From JANNVZ01 sp046153915 (GTDB lineage: Bacteria > Bacteroidota > Bacteroidia > Flavobacteriales_D > Sanyastnellaceae), in NCBI GenBank assembly GCA_046153915.1, contig JBJXFC010000219.1:1-6235 (forward strand): 6,235 bases of DNA, in the 5' to 3' direction. Positions 1 to 5,405 of the stretch are shown one piece after another. Numbering within the stretch: position 1 is the first letter of the stretch; every line of letters starts with the position of its first letter. The position numbers and the translations under genes were made by a program. The notes beneath the pieces were generated by a model. That model was given only the letters and a program-made list of their open reading frames with translations, ran no database searches and had not been told where the DNA came from.

Positions 1-716
1 TCTTCTTTGCGGATTTTGGAGCGTACCCGAATTTTTCCACCGCGCAAACCAGCGTTGTAATCGGAACAATCGGCCAATCCGCCTGTTAGAAAATCAGGAA
101 GGAGATGGGTGCGTTTGCCGCGAAGTACATCAATACTCGCATCGATAAGTTCGATAAAATTGTGTGGCAGAATTTTGCACGCCAAACCCACAGCAATTCC
201 TTCAACACCCAATGCCAACAGCAGCGGGAATTTTACCGGAAGAATGTCGGGTTCTTTGTTGCGGCCATCATAGCTGCTCAGCCATTTGGTTGTTTTAGGA
301 TTAAAAACAACTTCCTGCGCAAACTTATTGAGTCGAACTTCGATATAGCGGGGCGCTGCAGCACTGTCGCCGGTAAAAATATTTCCCCAGTTGCCCTGAG
401 TATCAAGCAAAAGGTTTTTTTGTCCAATCTGAACGAGCGCATCGCCGATACTGGCGTCACCGTGAGGGTGATACTTCATGGTATTCCCTATCACATTGGC
501 CACCTTGTTAAAACGGCCATCGTCCATTTCCCACAAGGAATGCAAGATTCTGCGTTGAACGGGTTTGAGACCGTCGTGAATATGCGGAACGGCTCTCTCA
601 AGGATTACATAACTGGCGTAGTCCAAAAACCAATCCTGATACAAGCCCTGAACCTGAATCACATTGCCGAGGTGGGCTTCCTCGCCTGGATTTATATCTT
701 CTGTTTCTTCTGACAT
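1..716 (-). CDS. parC: DNA topoisomerase IV subunit A, N-terminal part (partial)
   Basis: This is the breakage-reunion subunit of topoisomerase IV, which with ParE decatenates daughter chromosomes using ATP. I translated the minus strand from the ATG at 716-714. The frame stays open for 238 codons and leaves the window, so the C-terminal half is missing. Visible landmarks are the winged-helix core DGLKPVQRRIL (48-58), the KYHPHGDASIGDAL segment (81-94) that contains the quinolone-determining region, QGNWGN (107-112) and AAAPRYIEVRL (119-129), in which Tyr124 is the expected DNA-linking tyrosine. EGIAVGLACKILPHNF follows further on. The WFLDYASYVILERAVP start and the HGDASIGDAL wording match Bacteroidota ParC better than GyrA as I know them, so I prefer parC. 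A parE gene often lies upstream in this phylum, but here the upstream neighbour is an unrelated sigma operon. The position of the GyrA Ser83 equivalent is Ala88, discussed in the findings. Identification as a type IIA topoisomerase A subunit is very secure; ParC over GyrA is likely. Confidence 0.95.
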   Translation of the reverse strand, partial: MSEETEDINPGEEAHLGNVIQVQGLYQDWFLDYASYVILERAVPHIHDGLKPVQRRILHSLWEMDDGRFNKVANVIGNTMKYHPHGDASIGDALVQIGQKNLLLDTQGNWGNIFTGDSAAAPRYIEVRLNKFAQEVVFNPKTTKWLSSYDGRNKEPDILPVKFPLLLALGVEGIAVGLACKILPHNFIELIDASIDVLRGKRTHLLPDFLTGGLADCSDYNAGLRGGKIRVRSKIRKE

Positions 717-724
717 TTTACATT

Positions 725-755
725 AAAAAGCGTGCATAGTTAAGGCATTCACGCT
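725..755 (-). promoter_or_regulatory. Terminator-like hairpin just upstream of parC
   Basis: Read on the minus strand, AGCGTG (755-750) and CACGCT (734-729) form a perfect 6-bp stem around a 15-base loop, followed at once by a short T run (positions 728-725). The parC ATG lies only nine bases further on. It could be a second terminator for the sigma operon, or a structure in the parC leader if parC starts upstream of it. The loop contains TAACTATG, a near match to the Bacteroidota -7 element TAnnTTTG, so the same bases could instead be part of the parC promoter. The long loop makes any structural role uncertain. Confidence 0.3.
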
Positions 756-793
756 GAAAGAACCTGCTGGAAACCGGGGAAATTTTCAACCAT

Positions 794-821
794 AAAAAAA
801 CGGACCCTGCCAAAGTCCGTT
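794..821 (-). terminator. Rho-independent terminator of the sigma-factor operon
   Basis: On the minus strand, AACGGAC (821-815) pairs with GTCCGTT (805-799) around a 9-base loop and runs into a stretch of seven T (800-794), a standard intrinsic terminator. It lies 46 bases past the stop of the secreted Spy-like gene and before parC, so it should separate the sigma operon from parC transcription. Confidence 0.8.
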
Positions 822-866
822 CATTTTATGCTTCATTCACTGATTATCAACAACTAACCAAAATCG

Positions 867-1394
867 CTAATTTCTTCCCGGTCCATTGGGTCGACCACCC
901 GGACCGCGCTGGCCTCCGCCACGGTTTTGGCGTCTTTCTTTCAGAGCCTCCATCATTTTCTTGCGAAAATCGCGCTCCAGACGAGAGAGGATCACCACTT
1001 TTTTGGCACCAAGAATGGGTAGGCAATCCTTGAGGAATTTGCTGTCCAGATCCACTTCTTCCTTGCGCTTTTTATCGATGGCATCAATGGCCTCAATCAA
1101 TTCCTTATCACTAACCGATTCTCCATTGACTTTGTCGTTCAAAGAAGCGATTTCTTTTCGTATAGAGGCACGTTTTTTTTCAAACTCGTTGAACACCGGC
1201 CAGAATTTTTCAGCTTCTGCGGAAGTGAGTTCTAGCTTATCGGTAATGTAGGCTCGCTTCAAAGCATCCAGCTTTTCCTTTCGCTTGCCATCAACGGGCT
1301 CGACATCGGGTTGGGCCGCAGCAAAAAGGGCAAACATCCCAAACAATAAAACGAGCGCGAAATTTTTTAAATGTGTATTCATTTCAAATTGCAT
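867..1394 (-). CDS. Secreted LTXXQ/Spy-CpxP-like protein, third gene of the ECF operon
   Basis: This is a 175-residue secreted protein. A signal peptide is clear: hydrophobic residues 11-24 and a likely cut after AAA (25-27), leaving Gln28 as the first mature residue. The mature part is highly charged and mostly helical. LTSAEAEKFWPVFNEFE (56-72) resembles the LTXXQ motif of Spy/CpxP periplasmic proteins, and LPILGAKKVVILSRLE (125-140) looks like a second, weaker copy. Related Bacteroidota proteins next to ECF sigma genes are sometimes labelled 'sensor of ECF-type sigma factor'. The tail (152-175) is rich in Gly, Arg and Pro and probably disordered. The first ATG overlaps the upstream stop as TAATG, which supports translational coupling. 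An ATG four codons later (1382) gives a more usual signal-peptide start, so the true start may be 1382. A periplasmic chaperone or stress-sensing role is inferred from the family and position, not shown by the sequence. Confidence 0.8.
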   Translation of the reverse strand: MQFEMNTHLKNFALVLLFGMFALFAAAQPDVEPVDGKRKEKLDALKRAYITDKLELTSAEAEKFWPVFNEFEKKRASIRKEIASLNDKVNGESVSDKELIEAIDAIDKKRKEEVDLDSKFLKDCLPILGAKKVVILSRLERDFRKKMMEALKERRQNRGGGQRGPGGRPNGPGRN

Positions 1395-2245
1395 TATAAA
1401 TCATCAAGTATATCGTCTCCACCTTCTTCGAGCAGAAACTCCAGAATTTCATCTTCTGTGAGATCGTCGAAGCTTGGAGTCTTCTTCTTGTCTTTTGGTT
1501 TAATATCTTTCTTGTCTTTTTTTTCCTTCTCCTGCGTTGCATCGGCGGCAGGAAGTGGTTTCAGCGGGTCTACAACCTTCACAGAATCTGCGATAAGTGT
1601 ATCGGTTAACAATTCAATTTCGCTGAGCAACAACTGATCGTATTCTTCGTCTGTTGCAAAATATTCGAGATCACTTTCATCCAATTCCGTTTTTTCGAGT
1701 AACTCTGCAAACGAAGGTTGATTTTGCACCGGAGTATTTTGTGGCCAGATCATTACCACAAGAAAGGCAATGCATGCAGCCGCAGCGATTCCCATCCACA
1801 TGCGGGCATGGCCTGTTCGGTGAAAAGGAATAACACGGGGTGTATTCTGAACTTCTGCAATGGCTGCAACAATTTCATTCGAAGATGATTCGAAATATCC
1901 TGAAGGAACGCCAAATTCTGCGTTGTCGTTCAACCCCAATTCTTCCAGTTTTATCCTTGCGAGAATATCCTTTTGTTGGTCATTAAAAAATGTCTGTTCT
2001 TCCGGATTCTCTGCTTCAAGCCCGGCCAGAATGCGCATTTCGGCGTCTACAAAATAACCTGAAGGTGTTTCGAATTCATCCACCTTTGTAAAATCGCTCA
2101 ACCTGGTTTGTGCTACAATCTCTTCAAATTGTTGCTCAAAAAAATGCTCAGGAACCACAAACTCCTCCCGCTGCCCAGATGAATTCATGCGGGCTTTCAA
2201 CCGGTCTTCGGCATAGTCGTCGTTATGGATATCAACTTCACTCAT
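1394..2245 (-). CDS. Single-pass membrane protein, probable anti-sigma factor
   Basis: This 283-residue protein is encoded directly after the ECF sigma gene, with starts and stops overlapping by four bases (ATGA). It has one evident membrane helix at about 149-167. The N-terminal half is acidic and probably cytoplasmic. It carries three spaced copies of a motif of the form F-x-x-P-x-x-[YF]-F followed by a short amphipathic helix ending in I-[LV]-A: residues 29-45, 58-75 and 111-128. The outer half has a lysine-rich stretch (239-255) and a very acidic tail (257-283). I see no zinc-binding HxxxCxxC motif (the only cysteine is in the membrane helix) and no FecR-like domain, so it is not a classic ZAS-type or FecR-type anti-sigma factor. 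Position, topology and coupling make a membrane anti-sigma role the best guess, with the N-terminal repeats as the candidate sigma-binding part. That role is inference; the gene itself is secure. Confidence 0.8.
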   Translation of the reverse strand: MSEVDIHNDDYAEDRLKARMNSSGQREEFVVPEHFFEQQFEEIVAQTRLSDFTKVDEFETPSGYFVDAEMRILAGLEAENPEEQTFFNDQQKDILARIKLEELGLNDNAEFGVPSGYFESSSNEIVAAIAEVQNTPRVIPFHRTGHARMWMGIAAAACIAFLVVMIWPQNTPVQNQPSFAELLEKTELDESDLEYFATDEEYDQLLLSEIELLTDTLIADSVKVVDPLKPLPAADATQEKEKKDKKDIKPKDKKKTPSFDDLTEDEILEFLLEEGGDDILDDL

Positions 2246-2817
2246 TGGGCGTTGAGGAATAATTCGATTTTGGTAACCGCGTGATGGAAACTCGCTTTGA
2301 GCGCGCCCACGCTGGTTCCTGTGATTTGTGAAATTTCTTCGTATTTTTTTTCTTCGTAGTATTTCATGATAAACACCGCCTTTTGTTTTTCGGGCAGTGT
2401 GGCCAGAGCTGTTTGCAATTTCATCTGAATCTCGTCCCCGGAGTACAACACATCTTGCTGGAGATGCGGAGTGAGTTCGTGTTCAACATTTCCTATATCC
2501 ACTTTTCCGATGCGTTTTGAGCTATTGATGAATGAAATACTTTCATTGTAGGCGATGCGGTGCAGCCAGGTACTTATTTTGCTTTCACCCCTGAAATTTG
2601 CCAATCCTTTCCACGCTTTTATAAATGTATTTTGTGTAATGTCGTCGGCATCGTCGTGGTCCAAAACCATGCGGCGTATGTAATAATAGATTGGTTTTTG
2701 AAACTGCCCAAGCAACAAACGAAAAGCCGCTTCCTTTTTGGAAGGATCGCTAAACAGTTGCAGTATTTCCTGATCGCTGGTGCTCAAATGGGGGCAGGTC
2801 TGTTCGTCAGACCGCAT
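2242..2817 (-). CDS. ECF-family RNA polymerase sigma factor
   Basis: This 191-residue sigma-70 family protein has only regions 2 and 4, the mark of the ECF group. Region 2 covers about 36-97, with the core-binding and -10 recognition part DADDITQNTFIKAWKGL (56-72) and the FRGESKISTWLHRIAYN segment (75-91). Region 4 covers about 133-188: LATLPEKQKAVFIMKYYEE (138-156), then the helix-turn-helix YEEISQITGTSVGALKASFH (159-178). It should direct RNA polymerase to a small set of genes, probably including its own operon. The two genes after it overlap it and each other, so all three are probably made together and in balance. The start is the ATG at 2817-2815; I found no better upstream start and no Shine-Dalgarno sequence, as expected in Bacteroidota. 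The regulon cannot be read from this window. Confidence 0.95.
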   Translation of the reverse strand: MRSDEQTCPHLSTSDQEILQLFSDPSKKEAAFRLLLGQFQKPIYYYIRRMVLDHDDADDITQNTFIKAWKGLANFRGESKISTWLHRIAYNESISFINSSKRIGKVDIGNVEHELTPHLQQDVLYSGDEIQMKLQTALATLPEKQKAVFIMKYYEEKKYEEISQITGTSVGALKASFHHAVTKIELFLNAQ

Positions 2818-2838
2818 ACAAAGTAAATGGTTTAACGG

Positions 2839-2868
2839 CCGAAATAAAAAATGATTGGGTCTTCACAA
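2839..2868 (-). promoter_or_regulatory. Weak candidate promoter for the sigma operon
   Basis: On the minus strand, TTG at 2868-2866 lies 19 bases upstream of TATTTCGG (2846-2839), a spacing that fits the Bacteroidota -33/-7 arrangement. The -7 element matches TAnnTTTG only partly. It would start transcription some 15-20 bases before the sigma ATG. If the operon is driven by its own ECF factor, the true promoter would look different and I cannot identify it. Confidence 0.2.
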
Positions 2869-2902
2869 GCGTGATCTGTCGTCTCAGAAAGAAGGCAATG
2901 GT

Positions 2903-2910
2903 TATCTTTA
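2903..2910 (+). promoter_or_regulatory. Candidate -7 element of the rnpB promoter
   Basis: TATCTTTA matches the Bacteroidota -7 consensus TAnnTTTG at all but the last base. It sits six to ten bases before the point where helix P1 of the RNase P RNA should begin, which is the right distance for a transcription start near 2917. I see no good TTTG-type -33 element at the usual spacing. Confidence 0.35.
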
Positions 2911-2916
2911 CGGCGG

Positions 2917-3299
2917 GAAAAACAAAGGTTGCTCCATCGCTCCGGCTTTGCCGGGGAGGAAAGTCCGGGCTGCACAGGGCGCCGCACCTCGTGAAAAGCG
3001 GGGGCTTACGTTGGGTGACTGACGTATGACAGATAGTGTTGCAGAAATTTAAACTACCGGAAGGCGCAAGTTTTCCGGAAAAGGTGAAAAGGTGGGGTAA
3101 GAGCCCACCAGTGGTGGCGGTAACGTCATCAGCTCCGACAAACCTTGCGGGTTGTAAGACCATGTATACCGGGAATCCTTGTCTTCGGATAAGGTGAAGG
3201 GCGGCTCGTCCGGCCCCGGGGGGTAGGTCGCACTAGATAAATGATGGAGTCCGTGCTTCGGCATGCAGACAGAACCCGGCTTACAGACCTCGTTTTTCT
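2917..3299 (+). ncRNA. rnpB: RNase P RNA (bacterial type A-like)
   Basis: This is the catalytic RNA of RNase P, which with the RnpA protein removes 5' leaders from tRNA precursors. The hallmark blocks are in order: GAGGAAAGTCCGGGC (2956-2970), GTAAGAGCCCACC (CR II/III area, about 3098-3110), GCGGTAACG, the GGTAGG block with the expected CCA-binding GGT (3222-3224), CTAGATAAATGA (3233-3244) and ACAGAACCCGGCTTA (3269-3283). Pairings I checked are P2 CTCCATC (2932-2938) with GATGGAG (3243-3249), P3 (2940-2946 with 2950-2956), and P4 (2961-2969 with 3275-3282) with the universal bulged U at 2964. P1 is imperfect: AAAAAC and AGGT pair with ACCT and GTTTTT across a small internal loop. A hairpin at 3177-3194 has a UUCG loop. 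Helix P18 is missing and a P19-like hairpin is present (see findings). The ends are set from P1 and are good to about five bases. Confidence 0.95.
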
Positions 3300-3309
3300 C
3301 ACTTCAACA

Positions 3310-3347
3310 TCAGGGCTTCTTTCTAACGAAAGGGGCCCTGACCTTTT
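3310..3347 (+). terminator. Intrinsic terminator of rnpB
   Basis: TCAGGGCTTCTTTC (3310-3323) pairs over all 14 bases, with two G-U pairs, with GAAAGGGGCCCTGA (3328-3341) around the 4-base loop TAAC. Two C and then TTTT follow. It lies 11 bases after the 3' end of rnpB. The stem is very strong but the T tract is short. Confidence 0.75.
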
Positions 3348-3445
3348 AATGCAAACTCCAGAAATTACAAGGCTAGAAAATAGCTTAAAAAGTCTTGTTC
3401 AGGTACAAAAAGACTCTGCAGGGGCGCATGCTGCGCTTTTTTTTT
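3348..3445 (+). ncRNA. Possible small RNA or rnpB read-through tail
   Basis: The stretch between the rnpB terminator and the next one has no convincing protein-coding frame but has three hairpins in a row: AGGCTA with TAGCTT (3370-3386, one G-T pair), AGTCTT with AAGACT (3391-3415), and the terminator GCGCA/TGCGC followed by nine T. This is the layout of a short structured transcript. I see no clear promoter in front of it, so it may instead be the tail of a longer rnpB precursor that reads through the first terminator. Confidence 0.3.
3424..3445 (+). terminator. Second intrinsic terminator downstream of rnpB
   Basis: GCGCA (3424-3428) and TGCGC (3432-3436) form a 5-bp GC-rich stem with a 3-base loop, followed by nine T (3437-3445). 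The direction is plus only, because there is no T run on the other side, so it does not serve the converging channel gene. Confidence 0.75.
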
Positions 3446-3534
3446 ACCATTAAGAAGTGAAGGAATTAAGATTCCTGCGGACTTTTGGGGATGAGTAATC
3501 TGAATAGTGTCCTTTACCAAAGGTTTTCAATCTA

Positions 3535-4440
3535 TTACTTCTGATCCAATTGATTGCTCAGGTATTTGACTATAAAACGAATCACCTGGCGTTTTACTTT
3601 TTTGTCGTCTTCTTTGTTGAGAGGATCTTTAAGGATATACTGGAATTTGAAGCTGGTGTATTCGTGTTTGATGCCTTGTATTTTCAGATTGTGTGTGCCG
3701 GGTTGAATCAAAGAATTAAGTTCTCCGAGGGTGCTTATTATTTCGTTTTGAAACCAATCGGCGTCACGCAGTTTTTCGATGGGAATTTCGAAATCGATGC
3801 TGCTTTTCTTTAGTTCGCGCCTGGTGTAATTGATGATTTCGCTGGTAAAAACTTTGTTGTTGGGGATATAGATGATATCATCGTCGTCGTTGAGCAGGTG
3901 CACGTTGGTGAGCGTGATATCCATGATTCTGCCTTTGTGTTCTTCGATTTGCACCTGATCACCGATGTTGATTACACGGGCAAAAGTCATGTACATACCG
4001 TTGATGAGGTTGCCGATATAATCCTTCGTCATCAGCACAACCGCAGCGGCAATAAGGCTCAGCGTAGTAATCGCTTCTTTAACAGAAATATCAAAAAGGG
4101 AAAGGATCAGGACTCCGCCGAGAACCAAGTAGAGCACTTTGGCGAGGTGCGAAATACCGATGGTGAAATTATCGCGTTTGAGGCTTGGGTTAGAAGGTCT
4201 GTAAAACGCAATGATTGCAAGTCTTAGAAATTCGGTGAGACAAACGGCGATGGCAATTCTATAAATCGTTGGAATAAGAATTTTGGGAATGATCAAACGC
4301 GTATGATCTGGTCCATCGGTAATCTGGCGCGTAAGTGGCTCAGTAAGCCTGATAATGGCATCATGAGCAATAAAAATAAGCACGGCAGCACCAAAAAAAA
4401 CAAGGGCTTTTACGAGGGATATAAAATTGATATTTTTCAT
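3535..4440 (-). CDS. MscS-family small-conductance mechanosensitive channel
   Basis: This 301-residue inner-membrane protein should open under membrane tension and release solutes during osmotic downshock. Hydrophobic segments lie at about 7-26, 57-80 and 99-116, followed by the pore-lining helix at about 121-151. The MscS beta domain follows: NIGDQVQIEEHKGRIMDITL (158-177), then IIYIPNNKVF (189-198) with the family's PN signature. A mixed alpha/beta cytoplasmic end closes the protein. The reading frame can be extended 20 codons upstream to a TTG at 4500, but the ATG at 4440 gives a normal start directly before the first membrane helix, so I chose it. The pore helix carries Lys139-Asp140 where E. 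coli MscS has Gln-Gly. It converges with rnpB and diverges from kdsA. I see only a weak inverted repeat (3461-3476) as a possible terminator. The subfamily is not determined. Confidence 0.9.
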   Translation of the reverse strand: MKNINFISLVKALVFFGAAVLIFIAHDAIIRLTEPLTRQITDGPDHTRLIIPKILIPTIYRIAIAVCLTEFLRLAIIAFYRPSNPSLKRDNFTIGISHLAKVLYLVLGGVLILSLFDISVKEAITTLSLIAAAVVLMTKDYIGNLINGMYMTFARVINIGDQVQIEEHKGRIMDITLTNVHLLNDDDDIIYIPNNKVFTSEIINYTRRELKKSSIDFEIPIEKLRDADWFQNEIISTLGELNSLIQPGTHNLKIQGIKHEYTSFKFQYILKDPLNKEDDKKVKRQVIRFIVKYLSNQLDQK

Positions 4441-4533
4441 CGGCAGGTATTGCGAATTAATTGCAGAATGAAATGCGATCAATGGACTGTCGAAATACAA
4501 TCGAACAACTGCAGGTTCATACCCCGTAGCATA

Positions 4534-4567
4534 TTGGCAAGTTGAAGACTCAAAGTCTGTATTTTCG
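4534..4567 (+). promoter_or_regulatory. Candidate kdsA promoter
   Basis: TATTTTCG (4560-4567) matches the Bacteroidota -7 element TAnnTTTG except for one base and ends five bases before the kdsA ATG. ATTG or TTG copies at 4534-4536 and 4542-4544 could be the -33 element, but neither has ideal spacing (23 and 15 bases). If used, the mRNA would have almost no leader. A perfect inverted repeat AGACT-CAA-AGTCT (4546-4558) lies between the elements and could be an operator or chance. Confidence 0.3.
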
Positions 4568-4572
4568 CCCCT

Positions 4573-5382
4573 ATGTTAGATCAATTACCACGTATAAAAC
4601 ATACCGACAGCGGTCAGTTTTTTTTGCTGGCGGGCCCATGTGTAGTAGAAAGTGAGGATTTGTGCATGGAATTGGCAGAAAAAGTGCAGCACATCACCAA
4701 TCAATTTCGCATACCCTATATTTTTAAGGCATCCTACCGCAAAGCCAATCGTTCGCGCAGCGATAGTTTTACCGGATTGGGCGACGAAAAAGCGCTCGAA
4801 ATTTTAAAGCGCATTGGAGAAAAATACCAATTGCCTATCGTAACAGATATCCACACCAGTGGCGAGGCAGCTCTGGCCGCAGCTTATGTGGATGTATTGC
4901 AGATACCTGCATTTCTATGCCGCCAGACAGATTTGTTGCAAGCGGCTGGAGAAACGGGCAAATTTGTGAATATCAAAAAGGGTCAATTTCTTTCACCAGA
5001 GTCGATGGAGCATGCGGTGAAAAAAGTGCAGGAAACGGGCAATAACCGGGTTTGGCTTACAGAACGGGGAACAACGTTTGGGTATCAGGATCTCGTAATT
5101 GATTATCGCGGAATACCCACGATGCATCAATTTGCGCCAACCATTATGGATTGCACGCACAGTTTGCAGCAGCCCAACCAAAGCAGTGGAGTAACGGGCG
5201 GACGGCCAGACATGATTGAAACGGTAGCCAAAGCAGCCATAGCTGTTGGAGCAGACGGATTGTTTATTGAGACACATCCGAATCCGGCGGTAGCCAAGAG
5301 TGATGGTGCCAATATGCTGCGCCTGGATTTGCTTGAGGGATTGTTGGAGCGAGTTTGTAAGATCCGGGAAGCCATTCGTTAA
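4573..5382 (+). CDS. kdsA: 3-deoxy-8-phosphooctulonate (Kdo-8-P) synthase
   Basis: This cytoplasmic enzyme condenses phosphoenolpyruvate with D-arabinose 5-phosphate to give Kdo-8-phosphate, the first committed step to the Kdo sugar of lipopolysaccharide. The 269-residue length fits the family. Family blocks are in order: FFLLAGPCVVES (16-27), FKASYRKANRSRSDSF (51-66), IVTDIHTSGEA (89-99), LQIPAFLCRQTDLL (109-122), NIKKGQFLSPE (133-143), VWLTERGTTFGYQDLVIDYR (160-179), MDCTHSLQQP (192-201) and FIETHPNPAVAKSDG (231-245). Cys23, His196, Glu233 and Asp244 match the metal ligands of the Aquifex-type enzyme, so this is a metal-dependent member. The DAHP synthase I-beta relatives are unlikely given the KANRS and FLCRQTDLL wording. 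The start ATG at 4573 is the only reasonable one. The next gene begins 23 bases after the stop and may share its transcript. Confidence 0.97.
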   Translation: MLDQLPRIKHTDSGQFFLLAGPCVVESEDLCMELAEKVQHITNQFRIPYIFKASYRKANRSRSDSFTGLGDEKALEILKRIGEKYQLPIVTDIHTSGEAALAAAYVDVLQIPAFLCRQTDLLQAAGETGKFVNIKKGQFLSPESMEHAVKKVQETGNNRVWLTERGTTFGYQDLVIDYRGIPTMHQFAPTIMDCTHSLQQPNQSSGVTGGRPDMIETVAKAAIAVGADGLFIETHPNPAVAKSDGANMLRLDLLEGLLERVCKIREAIR

Positions 5383-5405
5383 TCAAAAAAAACAGAGACC
5401 ATACC

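Noticed and set aside
105..713. 202-codon plus-strand open frame across parC
   Set aside because: It lies opposite parC, whose translation carries all the family motifs; the plus-strand product has no recognisable domain.
2807..3453. Several open frames on both strands over 2807-3264 and 3241-3453
   Set aside because: They overlap the RNase P RNA and its terminators; their products have no family features, and the RNA explains the sequence.
3461..3523. Inverted repeats AGGAAT/ATTCCT (3461-3476) and CCTTT/AAAGG (3511-3523) as terminators for the channel gene
   Set aside because: Both stems are short and AT-rich, and neither is followed by a good T run on the minus strand.
4441..4500. 20-codon N-terminal extension of the MscS-type gene
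   Set aside because: It would start with TTG, and the extra residues come before a normal ATG placed just ahead of the first membrane helix.
4521..4562. tRNA-Leu-like fragment: TTGG D-loop wording and a CTCAAAG loop (anticodon CAA) upstream of kdsA
   Set aside because: The anticodon stem has a mismatch, the D stem relies on wobble pairs, and there is no T arm or acceptor stem before the kdsA coding sequence starts. Best taken as chance or an inverted repeat in the promoter.
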